This document shows, in pieces, positions 1-8,602 of a stretch of DNA of 38,449 nucleotides. Both the position numbers and the translations under genes were made by a program. Positions within the stretch are counted from its first letter, which is position 1. The number at the start of each line of letters is the position of its first letter. This DNA comes from a candidate division CPR2 bacterium GW2011_GWC2_39_35. Lineage in GTDB: Bacteria; Patescibacteriota; CPR2. The stretch lies in NCBI GenBank assembly GCA_000995065.1, contig LBWX01000003.1:114835-153283 (forward strand), read 5' to 3'. The notes beneath the pieces are model-generated. The model saw nothing but the letters and a program-made list of their open reading frames with translations, was not told where the DNA came from and did no database searches.

Positions 1-99
1 TCTGGGGTTTCGCCCCTTGCTTCTTCAGGCAAATTCCGGAGTAAATCGTATTCTTTTTTAAAACTTATCTTCAACTTTCCGCCTATTAAAATGCGGTTC
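1..99. repeat. Left arm of a perfect 99-bp inverted repeat
   Basis: Bases 1-99 are the exact reverse complement of 1676-1774. Identity stops at base 100. The arm begins at the first base of the window, so its true left limit is unseen. On the minus strand it would encode the same C-terminal recombinase segment as the right arm, but the upstream frame is closed by a stop, so this is not a second full gene. Just inside the arm, 100-117 is a small hairpin (CTGTGC, loop GTTTAA, GCACAG). Confidence 0.95.
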
Positions 100-244
100 C
101 TGTGCGTTTAAGCACAGAAAGCATGAGAATATATTAAAATAATCCGCTAAATATATTTTCAGGCTTTGAGCCGTAAGGGTTTCCGCCCTAAGGCGAACTT
201 TGGCAAGATTTATCCCCACACCAAATTGTCGGTGTAATAAAAAT

Positions 245-273
245 TAGAAAGCATTTGAATAAGAGATAAAATA
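245..273 (+). promoter_or_regulatory. Probable promoter of the recombinase
   Basis: TTAGAA (245-250), a 17-bp spacer and TAAAAT (268-273), followed by a strong ribosome binding site GGAGGG just before the ATG at 300. Confidence 0.5.
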
Positions 274-299
274 CATATAACTAAAGCAAGGAGGGATTT

Positions 300-1838
300 A
301 TGCTAAAATACTTCATCTATTGCAGAAAGTCGTCCGAAGAGGAAGAACGGCAGATTTTATCTATTGAAGCCCAACTCCAAGAGTTAAGAGACTATGCCAG
401 GCAAAACAATCTTTTTGTAATTAAAGAATATACCGAAAGCAGGACAGCTAAAGAGCCGGGCCGACCAATATTTAATCAAATGCTTTCTGAAATGGAAAAA
501 GGGAACGCTTCGGGAATTTTAGCGTGGAATCCAGATAGGCTTGCTAGAAACAGTATTGATGGAGGGAGGATTATTTATTTGGTAGATACAGAGAAAATTA
601 AGGCGCTAAAATTCCCCACCTTCTGGTTTGATACCACTCCTCAAGGAAAGTTCATGTTAAGCGTTGCCTTTGGACAAGCCAAGTATTACACCGACAATTT
701 AAGAGAAAACATTTTAAGAGGCATAAGACAAAAGTTAAGGCGTGGCGAATTGCCGGCAAAAGCTCCCCTTGGCTACTTTAACGAGCCAAGACTACGAACC
801 ATTGAACCCGACAAAGCAACCTTTAACAAAATGAAAAATATCTTAGAGCTTTTTGCCAAAGGAAACCACACCATAACAGGGATCCAAAAAGAAATGTTTT
901 CTCTTGGCTTGGCTTCAAAAACCGGAAAACCTATTCATTTGTCTTCTATTGGGTCAATGCTCACCAATCCTTTTTATTATGGTTATTTTAAATACAGAGA
1001 TGAGCTTGTTAAGGGAAGCCACAAGCCAATGATTTCCAAGAAACTCTTTGACCAGATTCAGGCATCTTTAGACTCAAACGGAAAACCCCGAAAAGTTAAA
1101 AAACCACAAGCTTTTGATTTTCTTAACTTTGCCCTGTGTGGCGAATGCGGTTATTCCATTACGGCAGAAAAACACGTAAAAAAGAGCGGGTTAAGGTTTG
1201 TATATTATCGCTGTACCCATAAAAGCAAAGTAAAGATTTGTGGGCAACGTGGTTTTTTGCGTGAAGAAGAATTAGCCGAACAAGTTATCAATATTTGTCA
1301 AAAAGTTTCTATTCCCGATGAATGGAGAGATAAGTTTCTTGGGAAGGTGGCTGAGTGGGAGCAAGAACAAAACGACTCTTCGGGAACTTTTGCTCAAAAC
1401 ATAAAAGAGAAGATGGGAGGGGTGGATATAAAGATAGAACGTTTATCGGAAGGGTATCTTGAAGGCGCTTTTGAACTGCCGGAATACCATGAAAAGAAAA
1501 ACCAGCTTGTCGAACAAAGAAAGGATCTGGAAGAAAAACTTGAGTGTTTTGAGCAAAAAGGAAATCATTGGCTCGAACTCCTGAAAAATTGGATTTTGGA
1601 AGCCAACCAAGCAGGAAATCTTGCCAAAACAAAAAATTTCCCCGGAATGAGGAATTTCTTGAAAACCGTCGGCTCGAACCGCATTTTAATAGGCGGAAAG
1701 TTGAAGATAAGTTTTAAAAAAGAATACGATTTACTCCGGAATTTGCCTGAAGAAGCAAGGGGCGAAACCCCAGAGTGGACCCGATCGGGATCGAACCGAC
1801 GACCTCTTGCGTGCCACGCAAGCGCTCTGGCCAGCTGA
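300..1838 (+). CDS. Large serine recombinase (site-specific integrase/invertase)
   Basis: DNA strand-exchange enzyme of the large serine recombinase family. The N-terminal resolvase domain (about 1-150) shows the Y-x-R-x-S signature (YCRKS, catalytic Ser11) and the DRLARN segment. Then come a Recombinase domain (PLGYF, about 150-260), a zinc ribbon with CGECG and a later YRC...C pair (about 275-320), and a charged coiled-coil region (about 340-440). At 512 residues it is a normal length. A GGAGGG site 6 nt upstream supports the ATG. The last roughly 20 residues are antisense to the tRNA-Ala gene and the stop lies inside it, so the natural C-terminus may end earlier or change with the state of the element. 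The 99-bp inverted repeat overlaps its 3' end. No other phage or element genes are visible. Family certain; role as integrase or invertase inferred. Confidence 0.93.
   Translation: MLKYFIYCRKSSEEEERQILSIEAQLQELRDYARQNNLFVIKEYTESRTAKEPGRPIFNQMLSEMEKGNASGILAWNPDRLARNSIDGGRIIYLVDTEKIKALKFPTFWFDTTPQGKFMLSVAFGQAKYYTDNLRENILRGIRQKLRRGELPAKAPLGYFNEPRLRTIEPDKATFNKMKNILELFAKGNHTITGIQKEMFSLGLASKTGKPIHLSSIGSMLTNPFYYGYFKYRDELVKGSHKPMISKKLFDQIQASLDSNGKPRKVKKPQAFDFLNFALCGECGYSITAEKHVKKSGLRFVYYRCTHKSKVKICGQRGFLREEELAEQVINICQKVSIPDEWRDKFLGKVAEWEQEQNDSSGTFAQNIKEKMGGVDIKIERLSEGYLEGAFELPEYHEKKNQLVEQRKDLEEKLECFEQKGNHWLELLKNWILEANQAGNLAKTKNFPGMRNFLKTVGSNRILIGGKLKISFKKEYDLLRNLPEEARGETPEWTRSGSNRRPLACHASALAS
1676..1774. 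repeat. Right arm of the 99-bp inverted repeat
   Basis: Exact inverted copy of 1-99. It lies inside the 3' coding part of the serine recombinase and ends one base before the discriminator base of the tRNA-Ala gene at 1776. Confidence 0.95.
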
Positions 1839-1849
1839 GCTACGGGCCC
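1776..1849 (-). tRNA. tRNA-Ala (anticodon GGC)
   Basis: Reading the minus strand, the acceptor stem GGGCCCG pairs with CGGGTCC and contains the G3:U70 pair that identifies alanine tRNAs. The D-arm region reads TAGCTCAGCTGG. The anticodon stem CTTGC/GCAAG encloses GTGGCAC, giving U33, anticodon GGC and A37. The T arm contains GGTTCGATCCC. CCA is not encoded. The recombinase ORF overlaps it on the opposite strand. tRNA 3' ends are common integration sites for such enzymes. Confidence 0.96.
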
Positions 1850-1872
1850 AAAAATTCATTTTTACACGGGTA

Positions 1873-1901
1873 ATTATATCAAAAAAACCTGATTTCGTAA
1901 A
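1873..1901 (-). promoter_or_regulatory. Promoter of tRNA-Ala
   Basis: On the minus strand: TTTACG (1896-1901), exactly 17 bp, TATAAT (1873-1878). The tRNA 5' end follows about 23 bases after the -10 box, leaving a short leader to be removed by RNase P. Confidence 0.75.
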
Positions 1902-1993
1902 TAATTCTTTGGACCCCCGGGTTCCAGAACGAAATGCACCATTCAGGGTATAATATTGAGTCTTGAATAGAGGCAAAATGAAAGAAAAGAAAG

Positions 1994-2070
1994 CGCTCCG
2001 GGGTTTTAACATAATTTTATAAAATCTCATAACAAATGTTATGAAGTTTTGTAAAACCTGTCCCCGGAGC
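1994..2070 (-). terminator. Long hairpin terminator after the 107-residue gene
   Basis: GCTCCGGGG (1994-2002) pairs with CCCCGGAGC (2062-2070). The stem continues imperfectly inward (TTTTAAC with GTAAAAC), and a second small hairpin CATAAC/GTTATG sits in the loop. On the minus strand the stem is followed by a T-rich tract. It lies 8 bases past the stop of the minus-strand gene ending at 2079. Confidence 0.7.
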
Positions 2071-2078
2071 ACTAATCC

Positions 2079-2402
2079 TCATATAGCTATCGCGAAGCTC
2101 TCTCTATACACGCCTGGTTCTCTCGGAAGTCTTCTCCTGCCGTTGATAATCGCATCAACAAACAATCCGTATCGCGTGCAACCCTCCTTGCGTTCGTTAC
2201 TGCATTGTCTGCAGTCCCTCCGAATTGCATCTTCTGCGACTACCTTCATTCCAATCAGCCTTCCCGATGGAAAGAGATCGATGGTCGAATGACCAAGAAA
2301 TCCACTGCACATCGCCATACATGCTTTAATTCGTTCATAATCGGATTGGGCGGGCTGGCTGCAGTCTTTTTTCCTCAACTCGCCAAGATTATGACCCTTC
2401 AT
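2079..2402 (-). CDS. Small Cys-containing protein of unknown function (107 aa)
   Basis: Not recognised. The start at 2402 is chosen because GAGGAGGT lies 6 bases upstream; the longer frame to 2453 lacks such a site. The product is soluble and basic with five cysteines: one at residue 14, a CMAMC pair near residue 30, and CRQC...C near residues 70-80. The spacing hints at metal binding or disulfides but matches no finger I can name. It has a recognisable promoter and a long hairpin terminator, so it is an independent unit. Base usage is less AT-rich than the neighbouring core genes. It lies next to the recombinase and tRNA, so it could be accessory cargo. Expression signals are good; function is unknown. 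Confidence 0.65.
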   Translation of the reverse strand: MKGHNLGELRKKDCSQPAQSDYERIKACMAMCSGFLGHSTIDLFPSGRLIGMKVVAEDAIRRDCRQCSNERKEGCTRYGLFVDAIINGRRRLPREPGVYRESFAIAI

Positions 2403-2469
2403 AAATACCTCCTCGTAAAGCTCCCAACATTTTACTGTAAAAAAGCAACCCAATAGATCCCTTATGCTC

Positions 2470-2498
2470 TGTATACTACCTTGTTAAGTAAAACGCAA
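2470..2498 (-). promoter_or_regulatory. Probable promoter of the 107-aa gene
   Basis: Minus strand: TTGCGT (2493-2498), 17 bp, TATACA (2470-2475). It gives a leader of about 60 nt ending in the strong ribosome binding site. Confidence 0.45.
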
Positions 2499-2830
2499 TA
2501 CTAAAAATCATTCCATCTTTGAAGCATAAAGAATAAAGGCTATAGAGAAGCATTTATTTTGAAGATATTTTTTAAGAAAAAATTAATATTTTCTTAATTT
2601 AAATGTTGTACACCATGAGTCCTGTCCGGTAAAGAGGGCTACCCTTTTTGTCGTCATATATAAGACGCCCTAATACTTCATTCCGAACTTACCAACTATT
2701 ACATCGATAAGCAGTTCTCAACCCACTTCGTGGAGTCGAACAATAAGATTCCGTTTCCGAAGCCTTTTATTTATTATTCTCTGTTTCCTCTATTTTTCAC
2801 CCATTCACCCATCGACCTATTTACCTATTT
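2499..2830. other. Gene-free stretch downstream of clpC with two hairpins
   Basis: No credible gene. It holds an AT hairpin, TTAAGAAAA (2572-2580) with TTTTCTTAA (2589-2597), and a hairpin AAAGAGGG/CCCTTTTT (2631-2649, 3-base loop). The latter is followed by T residues on the plus strand and could end transcription there. A copy of the spaced repeat lies at 2711-2746. Confidence 0.6.
2711..2746. repeat. Spaced repeat TTCTC-N16-TCGAACAATAA, copy 1
   Basis: 36 bases matching 38347-38382 with two differences. The outer boxes TTCTC (2715-2719) and TCGAACAATAA (2736-2746) and their 16-base spacing also occur at 12267-12298 with a different centre. This copy lies about 85 bases past the stop of clpC. 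Confidence 0.85.
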
Positions 2831-5305
2831 TTACGCCTTATTCTCCACCAAGGCTTTTATTCGAAGCTCATCACCATCACGGGTTATAGCCACGGCACTT
2901 CCTTCTTTAACCTCGCCTTTTAGCACAGCGGAAGCCAGTGGATCTTCGATTAAATCCTGAATTGCGCGCCTCAAGGGTCTTGCGCCATTATCAATATCGA
3001 ACCCTTTTTCAACTAACAAGTTTTTGGCATTCTCTGCTACTTTAAGCTTTATGTTTTGCTCCGAAAGCCTTTTGCCGAGATCACCTAGCTGCAAGTTTAC
3101 AATCTTTTTGATGTCATCTTTGTCCAGTGCTCTAAAAGAGATAATCTGATCAACACGGTTTAGGAATTCCGGTCTAAAAGTTTTTTTAAGTTCGCCAAAA
3201 ACTCTTGATTTAATCTCCTTTTGTTTTGTTTCCATTTCTTTTTTCTCTTCTTGGTCATGAAGCCCAAAACCAAGGATAGAGGAAGAGTAAAGATTTTTAG
3301 CACCAATATTGGAAGTCATGATGACAATCGTATTTCTAAAATCAACTTTAGTCCCCTTGGCGTCGCTCAAATAACCATCCTCTAAAATCTGTAAAAGCAT
3401 ATTAAACACTTCGGGATGAGCCTTTTCGATCTCGTCAAAAAGAATCACCGAGTACGGTTTCCGCCTTATTTTTTCGGATAACTGGCCGCCTTCTTCATAA
3501 CCCACATAACCCGCCGGAGCTCCAACCAATCTAGAAACATTGTGTTTCTCCATAAACTCCGACATATCAATTTTTATTAGCTGTTCCTCGGAACCAAACA
3601 TCTCGGAAGCAAGGACTTTAGCTAGCTCAGTTTTTCCCACTCCGGTTGGACCAAGAAAGATAAAAGAACCAATTGGTCTTTTAGAATCAGAGATACCGGT
3701 TCTTGACCTTCTTATGGCCGAAGACACCATTTTTACGGCTTCATCCTGACCGATCACTCGGTTTCTAAGAGTTTCTTCGAGCTTTAAGAGGTTTTCGGAT
3801 TCGGTTTTTACCAAACGTTTTAATGGCACCCCAGTAATCTGCGACACCACGTCTGCAATGTCTTCCACCGATACGATTAAGGAACCAGATTCCATGACGC
3901 CTTCTTTTTGCTCAAGTTCGCTAATACGGTTTTCGATAGAAATCTGACGCGCCTGCAACCGACCGGCATAATCATAAGCCTGGTTAGCTACCGCCAGCTC
4001 TTTTTCTTCCACCGTCACGCTAAGTTCTTTTCGAAGCTTGTTTAACTCCTTTGAAACATTGCCCTTTTTTATTCTTACATGAGAAGAAGCCTCGTCTATT
4101 AGATCGATAGCCTTATCCGGCAAAGATCTGTCGTTAATATATCTTTTGGATAGCTTTACGGCCTGTATCAAAGCCTCGTCGGTAATACTTACCTTATGAT
4201 GCTGCTCATATTTTTCCCTGATGCCTTTTAAGATTTCGATTGACTCTTCAACCGAAGCCTCCTGGACAATAATCGGCTGGAATCTGCGCTCTAAAGCCGG
4301 ATCTCTTTCGATATATTTTCTATATTCGTCTATAGTTGTGGCGCCAATAACCTGAATTTCACCTCTCGAGAGAGCCGGTTTTAGGATATTAGCCGCATCC
4401 AAGGCCCCTTCGGCCGCTCCAGCACCTACCACCGTATGAAGCTCATCAATAAAGACAATTAGATCTTTGTCCCCTTTTATTTCATCAAGGATTCTTTTTA
4501 ATCTCTCCTCAAATTCACCCCGGTACTTGGTTCCGGCAATAACGGAAGCCAAATCTAACATGTAGATTTTTTTATTCTGCAAAATCTCCGGTACGTCTTC
4601 GTTTATTATCCGCTGGGCCAAACCTTCGACAATGGCTGTCTTCCCCACGCCGGCTTCGCCGATTAGAACAGGATTATTTTTAGTCCTTCTATTTATTATA
4701 GAAACTAACCGCCCGATTTCTTTTTTGCGGCCGATAACCGGATCGAGCTTTCCTTCTTTAGCCGCATTGGTTAGATCGATACTGTATTGCTCTATATACT
4801 GAGTCTTGCCTTTTTTCTTTACGGATTGAGCGTTATCGGAAACATAATAAGGCGAATTTTGAAAGTAATCTTCCACTTCTGCCTTGATGGCCGGAATATC
4901 CGCCTTCAAGGATTTTAAGATGCTGTTTGCCTTAGAGCCTTTTTGACTGAGGATCGCAAACAGAATATGTTCTGTTCCAACATAGTTCTGGCCGAATTCT
5001 CTAGCCAGAAAATATGCAAGCTCCATGCTCTTTTTTAAGGCTTCCGTTAGGCCTTTCTGGGTTCCAACTCCCCCTTTTTTTGATTCCGGATAGGCTGTGG
5101 AAAAGGAAGTCATGGATTTAACTCTGTTGTAGGTAATCCCATTTTCTTCGAGTATCTCTGAGGCTAGGCTATTTTCATTTGACAACAAACCAAGCAAGCA
5201 ATGTTCCGAACCAACATAATTAGACCCATTGTTCTTAGCAATGTCCTGGGCACTTATCAAACTTTTTTTTGCGTTTTCACTTAAACGACTTAGAAAATCG
5301 TTCAT
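2831..5305 (-). CDS. clpC: ClpC-type AAA+ protease chaperone
   Basis: Hsp100 unfoldase that feeds substrates to ClpP or remodels proteins in the cytoplasm. Two Clp-N repeats occupy about residues 1-145. The first AAA+ module has Walker A GEAGVGKT and Walker B VFIDE. A short UVR-like linker follows ([16 protein letters not shown]), as in ClpC rather than the long ClpB coiled coil. The second AAA+ module has GPTGVGKTE and ILFDE, and the D2 small domain ends the protein. An LGF tripeptide in the second module fits a ClpP-docking loop. The 824-residue length is normal. The start is supported by GAGGGGG. It follows nusA by 20 bases and is probably co-transcribed with it. No clpP gene is in the window. 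Confidence 0.96.
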   Translation of the reverse strand: MNDFLSRLSENAKKSLISAQDIAKNNGSNYVGSEHCLLGLLSNENSLASEILEENGITYNRVKSMTSFSTAYPESKKGGVGTQKGLTEALKKSMELAYFLAREFGQNYVGTEHILFAILSQKGSKANSILKSLKADIPAIKAEVEDYFQNSPYYVSDNAQSVKKKGKTQYIEQYSIDLTNAAKEGKLDPVIGRKKEIGRLVSIINRRTKNNPVLIGEAGVGKTAIVEGLAQRIINEDVPEILQNKKIYMLDLASVIAGTKYRGEFEERLKRILDEIKGDKDLIVFIDELHTVVGAGAAEGALDAANILKPALSRGEIQVIGATTIDEYRKYIERDPALERRFQPIIVQEASVEESIEILKGIREKYEQHHKVSITDEALIQAVKLSKRYINDRSLPDKAIDLIDEASSHVRIKKGNVSKELNKLRKELSVTVEEKELAVANQAYDYAGRLQARQISIENRISELEQKEGVMESGSLIVSVEDIADVVSQITGVPLKRLVKTESENLLKLEETLRNRVIGQDEAVKMVSSAIRRSRTGISDSKRPIGSFIFLGPTGVGKTELAKVLASEMFGSEEQLIKIDMSEFMEKHNVSRLVGAPAGYVGYEEGGQLSEKIRRKPYSVILFDEIEKAHPEVFNMLLQILEDGYLSDAKGTKVDFRNTIVIMTSNIGAKNLYSSSILGFGLHDQEEKKEMETKQKEIKSRVFGELKKTFRPEFLNRVDQIISFRALDKDDIKKIVNLQLGDLGKRLSEQNIKLKVAENAKNLLVEKGFDIDNGARPLRRAIQDLIEDPLASAVLKGEVKEGSAVAITRDGDELRIKALVENKA

Positions 5306-5325
5306 ATACCCCCTCTTTTTTATAT

Positions 5326-6516
5326 TTAACTTTCTGTTGCTTCTTCCTTTACATCAATTCCTCGCGGTTTCCCTTCTGGAATTTCTGTTTCATCCTGAGT
5401 CTCAAGCGCTTTTATTATTTCTTCCTCAATATCTCGTTTTGCTTTTAACTGCTCCGCAGCATCTGCCGTAGCCTCGATGCCATATTCATCAGCGCCAAGG
5501 ATATCAATATTCCAACCGGTAAGTTTAGCAGCAAGCCTCACGTTCTGGCCTTGCTTACCAATAGCAAGAGATAATTGATCTTCCGGAACTCTTACCTTGG
5601 CTCTTTTTTCGGCCTCTTCAACAATAACCTCGTTTACTTTAGCCGGAGAAAGCGCATTAGAAACATAAACCTTTGGATCTTCATTCCATAAAATGACATC
5701 AATTTTTTCATCGCCAATTTCTGCCATAACCGACTGAACCCTAATGCCTCTCTGGCCAACTAATGAGCCAACCGGATCAACGCCATCCACACTCGAAGAA
5801 ACAGCAATTTTTGAACGCTGACCAGCTTCTCTGGCAATTGATTTTATTTCTACCGTTCCAGCTACGATTTCTGGCACTTCGAGCTCGAATAATTTTTTGA
5901 TCATGCCCGGATGAGATCTGGATAAAAGGATTTGGGGCCCTTTAGAGCTCTGCTCAACTTTTACTATAAAAACCTTGAGTCTCTGGCCATTGTAATATCT
6001 TTCGCCCTGAACTTGCTCTTGCGGGAATACCACTCCGGTAGCCCTTCCCAAATCAACAAAGATATTGTTGCCTTCGATTCTTTGAACAATACCATTAACA
6101 AGGTCGCCCTCTTTTTCTTTATATTCTGAGAAAACGATATCTCTTTCTGCTTCTCTGATTCTCTGAATTATAACCTGCTTTGCAGTCTGAGCTGCAATTC
6201 TTCCAAAATCGGAAACAAATTCTTGAATTTCTATTGTATCGCCAACCTTAGCGTCTTTTTTAAGCTTTCTTGCGTGATCTAAGCTAATCTGAAAATATTC
6301 GTTTTCTACTTCATCGGAAACTTCTTTTAAGACATAAATATTCGGATGACCGGTTTCTTCATCTAGGGTCACTCTAACTTCTTGGTCTTTTTGACCGTAA
6401 TCTTTTTTAAAAGCGGCGGCTAGCGCTGCTTCTACGGTTTCTAAAACTATCTCTTTCGGGATGTTTTTTTCGGCGCAAATTTGATTAATTGCCGCCATAA
6501 ATTTTTTGTCTTCCAT
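5326..6516 (-). CDS. nusA: Transcription termination/antitermination protein NusA
   Basis: RNA polymerase-binding elongation factor that modulates pausing, termination and antitermination. The N-terminal RNAP-binding domain (about 1-125) is followed by an S1 domain ([11 protein letters not shown], about 130-200), KH1 ([13 protein letters not shown]) and KH2 ([15 protein letters not shown]). A short acidic tail replaces the C-terminal repeats of enterobacterial NusA; 396 residues is usual outside Proteobacteria. The start is supported by GGAG. The usual partners rimP and infB are absent; clpC follows instead. The transcript begins at a consensus promoter about 165 bases upstream and carries two tandem hairpins just before the ribosome binding site. 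Confidence 0.97.
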   Translation of the reverse strand: MEDKKFMAAINQICAEKNIPKEIVLETVEAALAAAFKKDYGQKDQEVRVTLDEETGHPNIYVLKEVSDEVENEYFQISLDHARKLKKDAKVGDTIEIQEFVSDFGRIAAQTAKQVIIQRIREAERDIVFSEYKEKEGDLVNGIVQRIEGNNIFVDLGRATGVVFPQEQVQGERYYNGQRLKVFIVKVEQSSKGPQILLSRSHPGMIKKLFELEVPEIVAGTVEIKSIAREAGQRSKIAVSSSVDGVDPVGSLVGQRGIRVQSVMAEIGDEKIDVILWNEDPKVYVSNALSPAKVNEVIVEEAEKRAKVRVPEDQLSLAIGKQGQNVRLAAKLTGWNIDILGADEYGIEATADAAEQLKAKRDIEEEIIKALETQDETEIPEGKPRGIDVKEEATES

Positions 6517-6542
6517 TGTTCTCCTTCATTCGATTGTTATTT

Positions 6543-6572
6543 TCCGCCAAAGGCGGACCAGCCTTGGGCTGG
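6543..6572 (-). promoter_or_regulatory. Two tandem perfect hairpins in the nusA leader
   Basis: TCCGCC-AAA-GGCGGA (6543-6557) directly abuts CCAGCC-TTG-GGCTGG (6558-6572). Both have 6-bp perfect stems and 3-base loops. They lie in the predicted 5' leader of nusA-clpC, about 26 bases from the start codon. A regulatory role is inferred; they could also be an intergenic repeat. Confidence 0.6.
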
Positions 6573-6681
6573 AGTTGTAATATTAAATTGTCTTTCTTTA
6601 TGTATAATAATCACTTGAAACGCTTATGGCTACAAGGTTTAAAAAAAGCCGAGGTCTAAAAAACCCGACTGCTATAGCCAG

Positions 6682-6710
6682 ATTATAACTTCAACTTCCA
6701 TAAGTGTCAA
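6682..6710 (-). promoter_or_regulatory. Consensus promoter of nusA-clpC
   Basis: Minus strand TTGACA (6705-6710), 17-bp spacer, TATAAT (6682-6687): a perfect sigma70-type match. Confidence 0.88.
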
Positions 6711-6729
6711 GTAAATTATTCCAACATTT

Positions 6730-7092
6730 TTAGTTATCCACAACGGCATTCTTTAAAAGCTGGATATCCCCAGTGTCACCACAGATAGACACAACATCAA
6801 TCCTCACAGGCAATTCGGCTCCTTTTTCTTTTAAATACTCTTTAACCATCCGAATTATTTTTTGCTGCTTTCTATAACCTACTGCCTCCAAACCACTGCC
6901 AAACCGATCATTTCTTCGCCATTTTACCTCTATAAAGCAGAAAATATTACCGTCACGAGCCACAATGTCTATTTCTCCAAACCGATTTTTAAAGTTTCTT
7001 TCTAACACTTTATAGCCTTCACGTTCAATATACTCGCAAGCCAACGCTTCTCCCTTATTACCTTTAATTTTGTTATCTTTCTTGTTATTCAT
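6730..7092 (-). CDS. yraN: YraN-family (UPF0102) endonuclease-fold protein
   Basis: UPF0102 protein with a restriction-endonuclease-like fold; the family's biological role is still poorly defined. Visible family motifs: G-x-x-GE-x-x-A at residues 12-17, then GEID in the NRFGEIDIVARDG segment, then FIEVKWR, which together provide the acidic and Lys residues of a PD-(D/E)xK-like site. 120 residues is the normal length. It overlaps the end of rnhB by 8 bases, so the two are translationally coupled. The rplS-rnhB-yraN order is a known bacterial arrangement. Confidence 0.92.
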   Translation of the reverse strand: MNNKKDNKIKGNKGEALACEYIEREGYKVLERNFKNRFGEIDIVARDGNIFCFIEVKWRRNDRFGSGLEAVGYRKQQKIIRMVKEYLKEKGAELPVRIDVVSICGDTGDIQLLKNAVVDN

Positions 7093-7696
7093 GAATTAGT
7101 TCTCTCATGGGCCAAAACGACTCCCGATGCAAATCTGAGAAACCATGCTCCAAGATAGCATCTAAATGAAACTTGGTTAAGTAACCTTTATTTTTACAAA
7201 AATTGTATTCGGGGTAATTTTCATGAGCTTTGTCCATCAAGCCATCTCTATAAACTTTTGCTATTATAGAAGCACAAGCAATAGAATAATTATTTAGATC
7301 TCCTTTGACTATAGATTCGTTTGGAATTTTGAGGTTGGGCAACTTAAAATAATCGATAAAAACAAAATCCGGATTTGTTTTAAGCCCTAATGTCGCTTTC
7401 ATTAGAACTTTTTCATTAGCTCGCTGTATGCCAATACGATCAATTTCAAAGCGACTAATTTCAGCAATATTAAAAGCTATTGCATCTCTAATGATTTTCT
7501 CCCTAAGCTCCACCCTCTTTTTATGTGTTAAAAGCTTAGAATCGGCAATGCCTTTTATAGGAGACTTTTTCGGATCCATAATAACAGCCGCCGCCACAAT
7601 CGGCCCGGCCACCGGCCCTCGACCAACTTCATCAACGCCGGCGATATAATTAAAATCATAGGCAATTTGAGATTCCCCAACAAAAAAGTCTAACAT
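7085..7696 (-). CDS. rnhB: Ribonuclease HII
   Basis: Cleaves RNA in RNA/DNA hybrids and removes misincorporated ribonucleotides. The motif AGVDEVGRGPVAGP near residues 19-32 carries the catalytic Asp-Glu pair; DSKLL and the central FIDYF supply further conserved residues. 203 residues is typical. No strong ribosome binding site precedes the ATG at 7696; no better in-frame start is apparent. It lies downstream of rplS but is separated from it by a strong hairpin terminator, so it may depend on read-through or on its own weak promoter. Confidence 0.95.
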   Translation of the reverse strand: MLDFFVGESQIAYDFNYIAGVDEVGRGPVAGPIVAAAVIMDPKKSPIKGIADSKLLTHKKRVELREKIIRDAIAFNIAEISRFEIDRIGIQRANEKVLMKATLGLKTNPDFVFIDYFKLPNLKIPNESIVKGDLNNYSIACASIIAKVYRDGLMDKAHENYPEYNFCKNKGYLTKFHLDAILEHGFSDLHRESFWPMRELIHE

Positions 7697-7765
7697 GAGA
7701 TCAGTTTAAATCACAGGAAAGTAATAAGCAATAAATATCTAAAAGTTTAGAAATAAACTGACAAT

Positions 7766-7789
7766 AAAACCGCCATCGCAGGCGGTTTT
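7766..7789 (-). terminator. Terminator of rplS
   Basis: AAAACCGCC (7766-7774), loop ATCGCA, GGCGGTTTT (7781-7789). The hairpin is symmetrical with T residues on both sides. It follows the rplS stop by about 20 bases. Confidence 0.8.
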
Positions 7790-7808
7790 TAAAATATTTT
7801 TTAGAGAT

Positions 7809-8417
7809 TTATTTCTTTGAAGTTTCTTCTTTTTCCTCTTCTTCTACTTCTTCTACTTTCTCTACTGCTTCTGCTTGTTCTTTGGTCTTAACTTCCTCTT
7901 TAACCTCTTCTCTGTTCTCTATGTCTTCCTCATTTTCTGGCGTTTCGGGTGTATCTTCTTCCTTTATTTCTTCTACAGTCTCAGCTACCGGAGTTTCGTC
8001 TACAACTTCTTCTGGTTTTGCTAGCTCTTCCGGTTTTAAATCTCTCTCTTCAACATTAGTAGCCAATTTATCAAATTGTTTTTCTTGCATTCTAGCTGCT
8101 TTTCCTCTAAGGCCTCTTAGGTAGCCCAGATAAGCCCTTCTTACTTTTGCTCTTCTTATAACTTCGATCCTTACAATATTTGGAGAATGCAAAGGATAGG
8201 TTCGCTCTACCCCAACATTAGACGCAATTTTTCGAACGGTAATAGTGCTTTCGATGCCGTTTCCACCTTTGTGGCGAATTACTACGCCCTCAAAAATCTG
8301 AATTCTTTCTTTATTACCTTCTTTAACTTTTTGATGAACCTTAACGGTATCCCCGGGCTTAACAGCAGAAATATTCTTTAAATGTTTCTTCTCGATTGCA
8401 GAAATTAAATTATTCAT
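7809..8417 (-). CDS. rplS: Ribosomal protein L19 with acidic C-terminal extension
   Basis: Large-subunit protein bL19. Residues 1-115 contain the family core ([34 protein letters not shown], and the basic [15 protein letters not shown]). Standard L19 ends near residue 115; here about 85 more residues follow, dominated by Glu, Val, Lys and Thr, probably disordered. The start at 8417 is preferred over an open frame to 8540 because AAGGAAAG lies just upstream and the family begins at this Met. A good promoter precedes it and a hairpin terminator follows. The usual rpsP-rimM-trmD partners are absent. Confidence 0.96.
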   Translation of the reverse strand: MNNLISAIEKKHLKNISAVKPGDTVKVHQKVKEGNKERIQIFEGVVIRHKGGNGIESTITVRKIASNVGVERTYPLHSPNIVRIEVIRRAKVRRAYLGYLRGLRGKAARMQEKQFDKLATNVEERDLKPEELAKPEEVVDETPVAETVEEIKEEDTPETPENEEDIENREEVKEEVKTKEQAEAVEKVEEVEEEEKEETSKK

Positions 8418-8451
8418 ATCTTTCCTTTTTAGAGTATAAAAATCAGATATA

Positions 8452-8480
8452 AGTTTACTTAAAAAAATGCATATTGTCAA
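8452..8480 (-). promoter_or_regulatory. Promoter of rplS
   Basis: Minus strand TTGACA (8475-8480), 17 bp, TAAACT (8452-8457). It is divergent from the plus-strand promoter starting at 8499. Confidence 0.75.
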
Positions 8481-8498
8481 GATAAACCTACAAAAGTA

Positions 8499-8527
8499 TT
8501 GACAAAAATGAAAAAATATGGTAGAGT
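8499..8527 (+). promoter_or_regulatory. Promoter of island unit 1
   Basis: TTGACA (8499-8504), 17 bp, TAGAGT (8522-8527). It opens a run of plus-strand units that contrasts with the minus-strand flanks. Confidence 0.75.
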
Positions 8528-8602
8528 TTACGCCATACAATCGACAAAATGATTGTTTGACATAAATAGAAAGACCGAAAGAGCAAGAAAGAAGTGGTTT
8601 AA

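Noticed and set aside
6626-6688. A 20-codon plus-strand frame starting MATRFKKSR that superficially resembles a ribosomal protein N-terminus
   Set aside because: No ribosome site or promoter; it lies antisense to the nusA leader and ends in the complement of its -10 box. The resemblance is coincidental.
7882-8124. Ser-rich plus-strand frame opposite rplS
   Set aside because: Shadow of the Glu-rich minus-strand tail of L19; complement of GAA/GAG codons gives Ser/Phe runs.
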